Made by a program: the position numbers and the translations under genes. The notes beneath the pieces were generated by a model. The model saw only the letters and a list, made by a program, of their open reading frames with translations. It searched no databases and had not been told where the DNA came from. Positions 52,552 through 61,669 of a stretch of DNA of 64,000 nucleotides are shown here, in pieces (positions within the stretch are counted from its first letter, which is position 1; each line of letters begins with the position of its first letter). The stretch covers positions 1 to 64,000 of the forward strand of contig JAIYCR010000096.1 in assembly GCA_027487905.1 (NCBI GenBank), given 5' to 3'. This DNA comes from Rubrivivax sp. (GTDB lineage: Bacteria > Pseudomonadota > Gammaproteobacteria > Burkholderiales > Burkholderiaceae_C).

Positions 52552-53232
52552 CGTCGGGTTCGGGCTGTGCGCGGATGATGCCTTTGCCGTGGGCTTCCTT
52601 CCGCACCTGCCGCCGAAACCCGCCCCGATGCGGTTGAAACTGCCGTCAGAACTGAAATGAAAAGTCAATGGCAAAGGCAATGAAAACCATCCTCCGAGGG
52701 GCCGGAGGAGAAGCCTCGGATCGGGCTTCTGGAACGGCCTAAAAGGTGACGCAAGTACCTGTCGGGAATTGACTTTCGGGCCCTTGCGGTGGATAATTCA
52801 GGCTTGCTTCGGAGGGCTTCTTCAATGGCAGATGAGTTCGGTTCCTGGGTCATTGGAAGTCCGATTCGAGCGGGCAGTCCGGCACGAATGAAGTGTCGAA
52901 GAGAAATTCGCGGGGATATTCAAGCCCAAGCCCAAGCCCTCCCTGGCCCCTTCTTGCCAGGTGCCCCGATCCGCCCGGCGGCGGTTCGCTCCATCGCCTG
53001 AGCCGACGGGTCGCTGGTCGGGCGGAGCACCCCGGCGCCCGGTCGCGGCGCGGGGTCGCGCACCGTCGGTCCTGCTTCTGTGTTCACCGATCGTCCCGTC
53101 CCGCCTTCCTGCGGGCGTGGGCGTCTTTCGTCACCACGGTCTTGATTTCCAACCCCGCCCTGTGGCGGGTGCGTTGCGGCGTGGCCATCCCGGCGCCGCA
53201 AGGCCATGCCCCGGGATGCTTTCGGAGAAACG
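52552..53232. other. 681-base gene-free region with promoter and lower GC
   Basis: The only gap over 300 bases. The part from about 52640 to 52920 is visibly poorer in GC than the rest. It holds a hairpin CCTCCG/CGGAGG (52691-52708), a good promoter (52769-52797) and, further on, a CCTGGC/GCCAGG hairpin (52942-52961) without a T-run. A 70-codon frame at 52789-53001 starts inside the -10 and has no family features. The right half up to 53232 is GC-rich with no recognised signal. A small RNA or a long 5' leader of the deacetylase-family gene are both possible. Confidence 0.5.
52769..52797 (+). promoter_or_regulatory. strong sigma-70-type promoter
   Basis: TTGACT (52769-52774), 17-base spacer, GATAAT (52792-52797). 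This is the best -35/-10 pair noticed in the window. Transcription would start near 52804, about 430 bases before the next gene, so it makes a long leader or a separate RNA. Confidence 0.6.
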
Positions 53233-54147
53233 ATGCCCCCCATCCAGGCCCTGACTTCCGTTCCCGTGCTCTTCCGGCCCGAAATGGTCGCGCTGGACGC
53301 GTCGCCGGCTTCACCCAGCGCGGGCAAGCCCGGCGAGGTGGTGGCCGACTGGCAATCGCGCGGCCTGCCGATCGACGTCCAGGGCTTCGAACCGCTGGAC
53401 GCCGCCACCCTCGCGCTGGCCCACGACCGCGCCTATGTGGAGGGCGTGCTGTCGCTCCAGCGCCCGAACGGCTTCGGCAACCGCCGGCCGCAGGTGGCGG
53501 CCTCGCTGCCCTTCACCAACGGCTCGATGCTCGCGGCGGCCCGGTTGGCGCTGGCCAACGGCCGCGTCGCCTGCTCGCCGAGCGCCGGCTTCCACCATGC
53601 CGGCTACGACGAGGGCGGCGGCTACTGCACCTTCAATGGCCTGGTGGTGACGGCGATGGCGCTGCAGCGCGAGGGTCGGGTTCGCCGCGTGGGCATCCTC
53701 GACCTCGACCTCCATTGGGGCGACGGCACCCACGACATCCAGCAGCGCCTGGGACTGTCCTGGCTGCAGCACCACAGCCCCTGCAACGGGCCCGAGCAGC
53801 CCCGGCCCGCCCAGGCCGAAGGCTATCTGGCGCGCCTGCCGCGCATCGTCAGCACCTTCCACGACTGCGACGTCCTGCTCTACCAGGCCGGCGCCGATGC
53901 CCACATCGGCGACCCCTACGGTGGCTGGATGAGCTCCGAGCAACTCGAGCGGCGCGACCGCACGGTGTTCGAGGTCGCCGCCCACCTGGGGCTGCCGGTG
54001 GTCTGGAACCTGGCCGGCGGCTACCAGCGCACGGACGAGGGCGGCATCGAGCCGGTGCTGGACGTCCACCGCCGAACGATGCGGGCCTGCGCCGAGGTCT
54101 ATGCCGGCCTTCTTTCGGCCTTCTTTCGGCCTCATGCCGGCGGGTAA
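53233..54147 (+). CDS. histone-deacetylase-superfamily enzyme
   Basis: 304 residues from ATG 53233 with GGAG 5 bases upstream. The arginase/deacetylase fold signatures are present: FHHAGYDEGGGYCTFNG (His-His dyad and Tyr/Cys loop), ILDLDLHWGDGTHDIQ (zinc Asp and His), LLYQAGADAHIGDPYGG (third zinc Asp) and NLAGGYQR near the end. Bacterial members remove acetyl or other acyl groups from polyamines, small amides or lysines. Substrate unknown. It ends in a good hairpin terminator. Confidence 0.92.
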   Translation: MPPIQALTSVPVLFRPEMVALDASPASPSAGKPGEVVADWQSRGLPIDVQGFEPLDAATLALAHDRAYVEGVLSLQRPNGFGNRRPQVAASLPFTNGSMLAAARLALANGRVACSPSAGFHHAGYDEGGGYCTFNGLVVTAMALQREGRVRRVGILDLDLHWGDGTHDIQQRLGLSWLQHHSPCNGPEQPRPAQAEGYLARLPRIVSTFHDCDVLLYQAGADAHIGDPYGGWMSSEQLERRDRTVFEVAAHLGLPVVWNLAGGYQRTDEGGIEPVLDVHRRTMRACAEVYAGLLSAFFRPHAGG

Positions 54148-54153
54148 GTGAGC

Positions 54154-54173
54154 GGCTCATCTGATGAGCCTTT
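54154..54173 (+). terminator. hairpin after the deacetylase-family gene
   Basis: GGCTCAT, loop CTG, ATGAGCC, then TTT: seven perfect pairs, starting 6 bases after the stop codon. The short T-run makes it a plausible intrinsic terminator between this gene and the VWA gene. Confidence 0.6.
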
Positions 54174-54222
54174 GACCCGCCACACTGTTTTCGCTGTTCC
54201 CCGCCCCCTACCAGGAGACCCC

Positions 54223-55572
54223 ATGGACGCCGACCTCTCCCTGTCAACCGCGATCGTGCTCGACCCCCGCCGTGCCGGCCTGTGCGCCGGGCAGGACAAC
54301 CTCGTCGAGGTGCTGGTCCGGGTGCAGGCGCCGCCGCCTCCCGCGCCGGACCCGTCCCGGGCCGAACGCCCGCCGTTGGCACTGGCCGTGGTGATCGACC
54401 GCTCCGGCTCGATGCAGGGCCGTCCCATCGCCGAGGCCGTCCGCTGCGCCGAGCGCATCGTCGACGCGCTGCGCCCCACCGACACCCTGTCGCTGGTCCA
54501 GTTCAGCAACTCGGTTCAGCGCCTGTGGCCGGCCGTCCCCGTGGGCGACGGGCGGGGCCATCGCGGTGCGCTCGTCGGCCTGCAGGCCGACGGCGGCACC
54601 AACCTGCACGGCGGCTGGCTCGAGGGCGCCGACACCCTGGTGGACGTGCCCGGCACCGGCCTCAAGCGCGTGATGCTGCTGTCCGATGGTCAGGCCAACG
54701 ACGGCTGCCTCGAGCCGCACGACATCGCCACCCAGTGCGCGGCGTGGGCGGCCCGCGGCATCACCACCAGCACCTACGGCCTGGGCGACGGCTTCAACGA
54801 GAGCCTGATGATGGCCATGGCCCGCGCGGGCGGCGGCAACGCCTACTACGGCGACACCGCCGACGACCTGATGGACCCGTTCCGCGAGGAACTCGCCCTG
54901 CTCGACCACCTGGCGCTGCGGCGTCTCCGTCTTCGCGCCACGGTGGACGACGGCCTGCAGGTGGAGGTCGCCAACGACCTGCCGCTGGCCGACGGCGCCT
55001 GGTGCCTGCCCGATCTGGCCTGGGGCGCCGAGGCCTGGGCCGTGCTGCGGGTGAAGCTGCCGGCCGACCGCCTGCCGCCCACTGGCCGGCAGGCCCTGGT
55101 GCTGCGGGTTCAGGTGGAGGGCTGCGATCTCGACGGCAGGCCGGTCCGGCTCGAGCGCAGCGGCCTGTCGCTTCCGGTGCTGGCGCCGCTGGCCTTCGAG
55201 GCCTTGCCCTCCGACGAGCGCGTGTCCCGGCGGCTGATCGAACTGGCCGCGGCACAGGCCCTGCTGAAGGTGCGAGAGGCCGCCGATCGCTTCGACTGGC
55301 CCACGGTGGACCGCCTGCTCGACGACGCCCGTCGCCAGTTCGCCGGCCACGACTGGGTGGCCTCGGTGCTGCAGGCCATGCAGGCCCTGGGCGCCCAGCG
55401 CTCACGCGAACGGATGCTGAAGGAGTCCGTCTATTCGGTGGGCAAGATGCACCAGCGCCTGACGGTGGCGGACGAAGCGACCACCGTCAGCGACCTGGCC
55501 GGCGAAGCCGCGGTGCCGGCCTATCTGCGTCGCAAGGCCGCGCAGGGAAAGGGTCAAGCGCCCGATGCGTAG
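54223..55572 (+). CDS. von Willebrand factor type A domain protein
   Basis: 449 residues from ATG 54223 with AGGAGA 4 bases before it. The VWA domain (about 50-215) has a complete MIDAS: DRSGSMQG, a Thr in ADGGTNLHGG and LLSDGQANDG. After it come beta-rich segments (LRLRATVDDGLQVEVAND) similar to bacterial YfbK-like VWA proteins, and a helical C-terminus. There is no signal peptide or membrane helix, so it is cytoplasmic. The role is unknown; VWA proteins usually mediate metal-dependent protein contacts. No MoxR ATPase partner is next to it. Confidence 0.88.
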   Translation: MDADLSLSTAIVLDPRRAGLCAGQDNLVEVLVRVQAPPPPAPDPSRAERPPLALAVVIDRSGSMQGRPIAEAVRCAERIVDALRPTDTLSLVQFSNSVQRLWPAVPVGDGRGHRGALVGLQADGGTNLHGGWLEGADTLVDVPGTGLKRVMLLSDGQANDGCLEPHDIATQCAAWAARGITTSTYGLGDGFNESLMMAMARAGGGNAYYGDTADDLMDPFREELALLDHLALRRLRLRATVDDGLQVEVANDLPLADGAWCLPDLAWGAEAWAVLRVKLPADRLPPTGRQALVLRVQVEGCDLDGRPVRLERSGLSLPVLAPLAFEALPSDERVSRRLIELAAAQALLKVREAADRFDWPTVDRLLDDARRQFAGHDWVASVLQAMQALGAQRSRERMLKESVYSVGKMHQRLTVADEATTVSDLAGEAAVPAYLRRKAAQGKGQAPDA

Positions 55573-55581
55573 CATCGGCCC

Positions 55582-56442
55582 ATGACTTCCCCTGACCTGA
55601 GCCTGGACGGCGTCCATGTCCACGTGACCGGCGCCGGCCCGCCGGTGCTGCTCGTCCACAGCATCAACGCCGCAGCGGGCGCCCACGAGCTGCGCCCGCT
55701 CATCGAGCGGCTCGCGGCCTCGCACACGGTCTACACGCCCGATCTCCCCGGCTTCGGTGCGAGCGAGCGGCGCGACATCGCCTACACGCCCCGGCTGTAC
55801 ACCGACGCGCTGCTGCGCGTGGCCGGCGCCATCCGCGGCCGCCACGGTGCACGGGCGTTTCCGGCGCTGGCGGTGTCGCTCGGCTGCGAGTTCCTGGCCC
55901 GGGCGGCGGTCGAGCAGCCGGCCGTCTTCTCGCGGCTGGCTCTGGTCAGCCCGACCGGCCTGATGGGCCTGAAGGCCAGGCGCGGCCCCAGCGGCGCCAC
56001 CCGGGCCGTTCCCGGCCTGCACGCGGCGCTCACCCGCCCGGGGTGGGGCCCTGCGCTCTTTCGCCAGCTCACCCGCCCGGCCGTGGTGCGCTACTTCCTG
56101 CGCCGCACCTGGGGTGGCGAGGCCATCGACGAGACGATGTGGGCCGACGCGGTCGCCGCCGCGCGCGCCCCCGGCGCCCACCACGCGCCGCTGCACTTCC
56201 TGTCGGCGGGCCTCTTCAGTGCCGATGTGCTGTCGCTCTACGAGGCGCTGGCACAGCCGGTGTGGGCCAGCCACGGCACGCGCGGCGACTTCACCGACTA
56301 CCGCGGCCGGGTGCACCTGCAAGGGCGCTCCAACTGGCAATGGACGGTCTACGAAGGCGGCGCCTTGCCCTACTTCGAGCATCCGCAGGCCTTCGGCGCG
56401 GCCTTCGAGGCCTTCCTGGCAACGGACGGCCCGGTTCGCTGA
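55582..56442 (+). CDS. alpha/beta hydrolase
   Basis: 286 residues. The fold is clear: PPVLLVHSINAAAGAHELRP (oxyanion segment), YTPDLPGFGASERRD, a nucleophile elbow at FPALAVSLGCEFLARAA and a late acid/His part (HGTRGDFTDY; YEGGALPYFEHPQAF). The nucleophile motif reads Ala-Val-Ser-Leu-Gly, so the first glycine of GxSxG is replaced by Ala. The likely substrate is a small ester; nothing more specific can be said. It begins 10 bases after the VWA gene and may be co-transcribed. Confidence 0.87.
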   Translation: MTSPDLSLDGVHVHVTGAGPPVLLVHSINAAAGAHELRPLIERLAASHTVYTPDLPGFGASERRDIAYTPRLYTDALLRVAGAIRGRHGARAFPALAVSLGCEFLARAAVEQPAVFSRLALVSPTGLMGLKARRGPSGATRAVPGLHAALTRPGWGPALFRQLTRPAVVRYFLRRTWGGEAIDETMWADAVAAARAPGAHHAPLHFLSAGLFSADVLSLYEALAQPVWASHGTRGDFTDYRGRVHLQGRSNWQWTVYEGGALPYFEHPQAFGAAFEAFLATDGPVR

Positions 56443-56470
56443 GCCCGCCGAGGCCCGGCCGCCCTGCAGG

Positions 56471-57565
56471 TCAGGGTCGGGCCACTTCCAGCACCAGCTT
56501 GCCGAAATTCTCGCCGGTGAAGAGCCGCCCCAGGGCGTCGGGGAAGGCCTCGACGCCGCCCGGTACGACGTCCTCGCGGCTCTTCATGCGGCCGTCCTTC
56601 AGGTAGCCGGCCATCTCGGACACGGCGCTGTCGAAGCGGTCGACATAGTCGAACACCACAATGCCTTCCATGCGCGCCCGGTTCACCAGCAGGCTGAGGT
56701 AGTTGGCCGGGCCCTTCACCGGCGTGGTGTTGTTGTACTGGCTGATGGCGCCGCAGATGATGATGCGGGCCTTGCGGTTGATGCGGGTGAGCACGGTGTC
56801 CAGGATGTCGCCGCCCACGTTGTCGAAGTAGATGTCGACGCCCTGGGGGCAGTGCTGCTTCAGTCCCTCGCGAACCGCATCCCACCGCGCCACGCCCTGC
56901 GGCGCGGGTGCCTTGTAGTCGATGCAGGCATCGAAGCCGAGCTCCTGGACCACCCACTCGCACTTGGCCGGGCCGCCGGCAATGCCCACGACGCGGCAGC
57001 CCTTGAGCTTGGCGAGCTGGCCCACCGTCTGGCCCACCGCGCCGGCAGCGCCCGACACCACCAGCGTCTCGCCGGCCCGGGGCTGGCCGACGTCCATCAG
57101 GCCGAAGTAGCCGGTCATGCCCGGCATGCCCAGGACATTGAGCCACTGGGTGATGCTGCCCAGGCGAAGGTCGATCTTCACCAGGCCGCTGGCCTTGATC
57201 TCGCCGGCCTCGAGGCGCGCGAACTCCTGCACGCCCAGGCCACCGCTGACCGTATCCCCCACCGAGAAGCCCGGGTGGCTCGACGCCACCACCCGGCCGA
57301 TGCCGCCGGCGCGCATCACCTCGCCCAGGCCCACCGGCGGGATGTAGCTCTTGCCTTCGTTCATCCAGCCGCGCATGGCCGGGTCGAGCGACAGGGCCAG
57401 CGTCTGCACCAGCACGCCGCCCGCGCCGGGCGGGTGCACCGCTTCGGTGGTCAGTGCCCAGTCGCTCGCCACGGGCAAGCCCCGGGGGCGGGCGGCCAGG
57501 CGGATCTGTCGGTTCAGCTGCTTGGTGTCGGCGGCGGAGGAAAGGGCGGCGGTGGTGTCGTTCAT
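56471..57565 (-). CDS. zinc-independent MDR NADP-dependent oxidoreductase (CurA/LTB4-dehydrogenase type)
   Basis: 364 residues from ATG 57565; the longer frame to 57757 has no conserved lead. Features of the leukotriene-B4-dehydrogenase/CurA subgroup: NRQIRLAARPRGLPVASDW, SLDPAMRGWM, LGMPGMTGYFGLMDVGQP, LVVSGAAGAVGQTVGQLAK and the FDNVGGDILDTVL stretch. No zinc ligands, as expected for the group. It reduces the double bond of enones with NADPH, a detoxification step. It stands alone on the minus strand. Confidence 0.93.
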   Translation of the reverse strand: MNDTTAALSSAADTKQLNRQIRLAARPRGLPVASDWALTTEAVHPPGAGGVLVQTLALSLDPAMRGWMNEGKSYIPPVGLGEVMRAGGIGRVVASSHPGFSVGDTVSGGLGVQEFARLEAGEIKASGLVKIDLRLGSITQWLNVLGMPGMTGYFGLMDVGQPRAGETLVVSGAAGAVGQTVGQLAKLKGCRVVGIAGGPAKCEWVVQELGFDACIDYKAPAPQGVARWDAVREGLKQHCPQGVDIYFDNVGGDILDTVLTRINRKARIIICGAISQYNNTTPVKGPANYLSLLVNRARMEGIVVFDYVDRFDSAVSEMAGYLKDGRMKSREDVVPGGVEAFPDALGRLFTGENFGKLVLEVARP

Positions 57566-57650
57566 GGCGAGGCCTTTGGCAGGAAGAGCGGGCATCCGGC
57601 AATGGGGGACGGACGATGCTAGGTGGATTCGGTACCGGTTCAGCGCCGGT

Positions 57651-58163
57651 TCAGCGCGGCTTCTGGAAGCCGCCTTCCACCCAGGCTTCGACGGCCGAGG
57701 CGGTGAAACGGAAGTCGGCCCGCACGCGGATGCGGGCCAGTTCGTCGCCGGCCGCATCGAAGGCGGCCAGCCGCGCGTGCGGGTCGTCCTCGTCGGGCAC
57801 CAGTGTCCAGGTGACCCGCACGCGACCCTGCGGGCCCTGCACGGTGATCTCCCGGTTGAGCCTTGCGTGTTCGGCCTGTTCGGCCCGCCGCAGCACCTCG
57901 CCGGCAGTCTTCACCAGGGTGTTGAAGGCTGCGGTGTCCAGCGGCTTCGGGTTCTTCTTGTCGCGACCCATGGTCCACGGGCCGGTCAGCGCCGGCTCCG
58001 GGTCGCCGTGGCGCATCATTTCCACCGCCCAGCCGTCGTCGTCCTCGTTCTTGATCACGCGGGCGGTCCAGCCCTTGTCGCGCCACAGGCGGTCGGCGTG
58101 GACGGGGGTGTTCGGGTCGTCGGGGTCGTCGGGGACTTCAGGGGCTCGGTTGGGGTCGGTCAT
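57651..58163 (-). CDS. hypothetical protein, about 170 aa
   Basis: Not recognised. ATG 58163 is chosen; another in-frame ATG at 58172 would add three residues. The N-terminus is acidic and Pro-rich (PEVPDDPDDPNTPVHADR). The middle has a compact region WTARVIKNEDDDGWAVEMMR followed by PWTMGRDKKNPKPLD, and the last 60 residues are beta-like with many charged residues. No signal peptide or membrane segment. Codon use fits the neighbours. An 11-base duplication CCGGTTCAGCG lies across the stop (57635-57656). Confidence 0.65.
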   Translation of the reverse strand: MTDPNRAPEVPDDPDDPNTPVHADRLWRDKGWTARVIKNEDDDGWAVEMMRHGDPEPALTGPWTMGRDKKNPKPLDTAAFNTLVKTAGEVLRRAEQAEHARLNREITVQGPQGRVRVTWTLVPDEDDPHARLAAFDAAGDELARIRVRADFRFTASAVEAWVEGGFQKPR

Positions 58164-58266
58164 CGGCGGCATTGTGTCGCCGGAGTCGGTGTCTCTTGAC
58201 GCCGATCAGCCAGCCCTGTGCGCACCCGCCATGAAATGAAGCCTCCCCTTCACGACCGGAGTGCCC

Positions 58267-59364
58267 ATGCCCGCCCCCATGAAAGCCGCAGTCTTCGTCG
58301 AGCCCGGACGCATCGAACTCGTCGACAAGCCGGTGCCGGAGGTCGGCCCCAACGATGCGCTGATGCGCATCACCACCACGACCATCTGCGGCACGGACGT
58401 GCACATCCTCAAGGGCGAATACCCGGTGGCCCGCGGCCTGACGGTGGGGCATGAGCCGGTGGGCGTCATCGAGAAGCTGGGTCGTGCGGTGGTGGGCTAC
58501 ACCGAGGGACAGCGTGTGGTCGCGGGCGCCATCTGCCCGAACTTCAATTCCTATGCGGCACAGGACGGGGCGCCCTCCCAGGACGGCAGCTACCTGGTGG
58601 CGTCCGGCCGCTGCGGCTGCCACGGCTTCAAGGCCACCGCCGGCTGGCGCTTCGGCAACCTCATCGACGGCACCCAGGCCGAGTACGTGCTGGTGCCCGA
58701 CGCGCAGGCCAACCTCGCGCCCATTCCCGACGGGCTCACCGACGAGCAGGTGCTGATGTGCCCGGACATCATGTCCACCGGCTTCGCCGGGGCGGAGAAC
58801 GCGAACATCCGCATCGGCGACACGGTGGCGGTGTTTGCCCAGGGGCCGATCGGGCTGTGCGCCACGGCAGGGGCCCGCCTGCGCGGCGCCAGCACCATCA
58901 TCGCGGTGGACGGCAACCCGCACCGGCTGGACATCGCCCGGCAGCTCGGCGCGGACGTGACGCTGAACTTCAATGACTGCGACGTCGTGGCCGAGATCCT
59001 GAAGCTGACCGGCGGGCGCGGCGTGGACGCCGCCATCGAGGCCCTGGGCCTGCAGAGCACCTTCGAGTCGTCGCTGCGCGTGCTGCGGCCGGGCGGCACG
59101 CTGTCCAGCCTGGGCGTGTATTCCACCGACCTGCGCATTCCGCTGGACGCCTTCGCGGCGGGGCTGGGCGATCACCGGATCAACACCGCGCTGTGCCCGG
59201 GCGGCAAGGCCCGCATGCAGCGGCTGATGAACGTGCTGGCCAGCGGCCGGGTGGACCTTGGCCTGCTGGTCACCCACCGCTACCGGCTGGACGACATCGT
59301 CGACGCCTACGACCTCTTCGCCCACCAGCGCGACGGCGTGCTGAAGGTGGCGATCCGTCCCTGA
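58267..59364 (+). CDS. zinc-dependent NAD(P) alcohol dehydrogenase, isopropanol/secondary-alcohol type
   Basis: 365 residues from ATG 58267 (GGAG 5 bases upstream). Catalytic zinc ligands are Cys41 in TICGTDVH and His62-Glu63 in VGHEPVG, with the Asp of LMCPDIMSTGF. The four-cysteine structural zinc lobe is absent, replaced by SGRCGCHGFKATAGWRFGN, which fits the tetrameric secondary-alcohol dehydrogenases of the TBADH type. The cofactor site is VAVFAQGPIGLCATAGARL. It interconverts secondary alcohols and ketones. It is a single gene with its own ribosome site. Confidence 0.92.
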   Translation: MPAPMKAAVFVEPGRIELVDKPVPEVGPNDALMRITTTTICGTDVHILKGEYPVARGLTVGHEPVGVIEKLGRAVVGYTEGQRVVAGAICPNFNSYAAQDGAPSQDGSYLVASGRCGCHGFKATAGWRFGNLIDGTQAEYVLVPDAQANLAPIPDGLTDEQVLMCPDIMSTGFAGAENANIRIGDTVAVFAQGPIGLCATAGARLRGASTIIAVDGNPHRLDIARQLGADVTLNFNDCDVVAEILKLTGGRGVDAAIEALGLQSTFESSLRVLRPGGTLSSLGVYSTDLRIPLDAFAAGLGDHRINTALCPGGKARMQRLMNVLASGRVDLGLLVTHRYRLDDIVDAYDLFAHQRDGVLKVAIRP

Positions 59365-59454
59365 CCCTGCCGGCCTGCCGCCCAGTCTGGGCAGCCGTCG
59401 CCGCGGCGCCTCCCTAGAATGCCGCGTTTCAGCCACTTGCCAGGATCAGCCCCC

Positions 59455-59979
59455 ATGTCGGAACAGCAGGACGACGGAACCCGGATCGGTCTGTGGGTAA
59501 CCTTCAGCGTGGTTGCCGTCCTCGTCGTGAGCGTGCTCGCCGGGGTGGTCACGCGGCACCTGAGTCCCCGCGCGCCGGCGTCCGTCCCGGCCGAGGTGAC
59601 GATGCTCGCCTCCGGCCCGGCCGGCGCCGAGATCGCCGCCTTCCTGGACGCGCCGCTCGAAGGCGAACTCGTCGCCACGGTCTTCTTCGCGGTCGGCCAG
59701 GCCGCCTTGCCTGAAGACTCCCGCTCGGCCATCGAGGCGGCCATCGCCGCGGCCGCCGCGGCGCCCGCACGGCGTGTCGTGCTGTCCGGCTTCCACGACG
59801 CGAGCGGTGCGGCGGCGGTGAATGCGCAACTTGCCCGGGACCGCGCCATGACCATCCGCGAGGCCCTCTCCGCCGAAGGCCTGAGCCTCACCCGCATCGC
59901 GCTGCGCAAGCCCGACGTCACGCTGGGCGATGGCGCCGCACCCGAAGCGCGTCGGGTCGAGATCCGCCTGGTCGACTGA
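59455..59979 (+). CDS. membrane-anchored OmpA-like domain protein
   Basis: 174 residues from ATG 59455. One membrane helix near residues 12-33 (GLWVTFSVVAVLVVSVLAGVV) is followed by a periplasmic part with an OmpA/MotB-type domain: TVFFAVGQAALPEDSRSAIE, VVLSGFHDASGAAAVNAQLA, RDRAMTIREAL and RRVEIRLVD. The HDASG segment stands where peptidoglycan-binding members have TD..G, so binding is uncertain. A TAGAAT box at 59414-59419 may be the -10 element. Confidence 0.8.
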   Translation: MSEQQDDGTRIGLWVTFSVVAVLVVSVLAGVVTRHLSPRAPASVPAEVTMLASGPAGAEIAAFLDAPLEGELVATVFFAVGQAALPEDSRSAIEAAIAAAAAAPARRVVLSGFHDASGAAAVNAQLARDRAMTIREALSAEGLSLTRIALRKPDVTLGDGAAPEARRVEIRLVD

Positions 59980-60036
59980 AGGCCTGGCCCGCCCGGGCAA
60001 CTGCCGGCCTGACCTCGCTGCCGACGGAACGAAGCC

Positions 60037-61575
60037 GTGCACAGCCCCTGGGTGCGCTGGGCCTTCCTGCTGGGCATCGTCCTCCAGGTGGCGGCCTGCA
60101 GTTCGCTGCCACCGCCTGCCGAACGCACACCGAGCCTGCACCTGACCGACACCACCGAGACCCGCCTGGGCCGTGCGGTTGCCGCCGACGATCCCGGTGA
60201 CGGCCGCAGCGGCCTGGCCGTGCTGGCCGCGCCGCTGGATGCCTTCGTGGCCCGGGTGGCGCTGGTGCGCTCGGCCGAGCGCACGCTCGACGTGCAGTAC
60301 TACATCTGGCACGGCGACATCAGCGGCCTGGTCCTGCTGGAGGAACTGCGCCTGGCCGCGCAACGCGGCGTTCGCGTCCGCCTGCTGCTCGACGACAACG
60401 GCATTGGCGGGATGGACCCCGATCTGGCCCTGATGGCCGCGGTGCCGGGTGTGCAGGTGCGGGTGTTCAACCCCTACCCCAACCGGCAGTTCAAGCTGCT
60501 GGGCTACCTCACCGAGTTCGACCGGCTGAACCGGCGGATGCACAACAAGTCGCTGATCGCCGACGCTCAGGTGTCGGTGGTGGGTGGCCGCAACATCGGC
60601 GATGCCTACTTCGGAGTCGACCCGCGGCTGGACTTCGCCGACCTGGACGTGGTGGCGGCCGGGACTATCGCCCGCTCGGTGTCCCGCGGCTTCGATGACT
60701 ACTGGAACAGCCCGCAGGCCTGGCCGATCGGCGAACTGGCCGCGGCGCCCGCTGCCGATGCGGCCGCCGCCTGGGGCGAACGCATCCGTGCGCTGGGCGA
60801 GCACCCGCTGGTCGCTGCCTATGCCCAGGCCCTGAAGGAGGCGCCGCTGGCCCGTGAGCTCTCGGGGGGGCGACTGAGCCTGGAATGGGTGCCGATGCGG
60901 CTGGTCATCGACCCGCCTTCCAAGGCCGGCGGGTCGGTGCCCGACAGCCAGCTGCTGGCCGCCCACCTGACCGAGGCGCTCGGTCCGGCACGGTCGGTGC
61001 TCGATCTCGTCTCGCCCTATTTCGTCCCGGGCGCGGCCGGCACCGAGGCGCTGGCCCAGCAGGTGCGCCAGGGCGTGCGGGTGCGCGTGCTCACCAATTC
61101 ACTCGCGGCCACCGACGTGCCGGCGGTGCATGCGGGCTATGCGCGCCATCGGCAGGCCTTGCTGGCCGCCGGCGTGGAGCTCTTCGAGCTCAAGCACCGT
61201 CCGAAGACCGTTCAGACCCGTCGAGGCTGGGGCCTGGGCAGCAGTTCGGCCAGCCTGCATGGCAAGACCTTCGCCATCGACCGCGAGCGCAGCTTCGTCG
61301 GCTCCTTCAACATCGACCCGCGGTCCTACCGGCTGAACACCGAGCTCGGCCTGGTTGTCGAAAGCCCCCGGCTCGCCCGATCGCTGTCCGAGGCTTTCGA
61401 CCAGGGGATGGGCGGTGACGCCTATGCGCTGCGCCTGGATGCCCAAGGCGAGATCGAATGGGTCGACCGCGCGGGCGCGGTCGAGGTGGTGCTGCGTGCG
61501 GAGCCGGGCGCGAGCCTCTGGCGGCGCCTGCAGGTGCGCGTGCTGTCCTGGCTGCCGCTGGACAGCCTGCTCTGA
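60037..61575 (+). CDS. phospholipase D / cardiolipin-synthase-family lipoprotein
   Basis: 512 residues from GTG 60037. A lipoprotein signal is seen at the N-terminus (FLLGIVLQVAAC, good lipobox VAAC). Two HKD motifs are complete: MHNKSLIADAQ and LHGKTFAIDRE, each followed by a GG or GS segment (VVGGRNIGDAYF; FVGSFNIDPRS). This layout is that of ClsC-like enzymes and related periplasmic phospholipase D proteins. It probably forms cardiolipin or moves phosphatidyl groups at the membrane surface. No ClsB/YmdB partner gene is next to it. Confidence 0.9.
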   Translation: MHSPWVRWAFLLGIVLQVAACSSLPPPAERTPSLHLTDTTETRLGRAVAADDPGDGRSGLAVLAAPLDAFVARVALVRSAERTLDVQYYIWHGDISGLVLLEELRLAAQRGVRVRLLLDDNGIGGMDPDLALMAAVPGVQVRVFNPYPNRQFKLLGYLTEFDRLNRRMHNKSLIADAQVSVVGGRNIGDAYFGVDPRLDFADLDVVAAGTIARSVSRGFDDYWNSPQAWPIGELAAAPAADAAAAWGERIRALGEHPLVAAYAQALKEAPLARELSGGRLSLEWVPMRLVIDPPSKAGGSVPDSQLLAAHLTEALGPARSVLDLVSPYFVPGAAGTEALAQQVRQGVRVRVLTNSLAATDVPAVHAGYARHRQALLAAGVELFELKHRPKTVQTRRGWGLGSSSASLHGKTFAIDRERSFVGSFNIDPRSYRLNTELGLVVESPRLARSLSEAFDQGMGGDAYALRLDAQGEIEWVDRAGAVEVVLRAEPGASLWRRLQVRVLSWLPLDSLL

Positions 61576-61669
61576 GCGGGCCGCCGGCCTTCGGGTGCTA
61601 CCCTGCCCGGCCGCCACGGGCGCGGCACTTGCATGCCCACCGGCTTCCTCACTTCCCTCGCGTTCCTGC

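Noticed and set aside
52789-53001. 70-codon frame in the gene-free region
   Set aside because: It starts inside the -10 element, has no ribosome site and no family features, and changes from AT-richer to GC-rich composition midway. A non-coding RNA or leader is more likely.
57635-57656. 11-base direct duplication as a mobile-element target site
   Set aside because: The two CCGGTTCAGCG copies are adjacent with nothing between them, so there is no inserted element; it is a simple local duplication.
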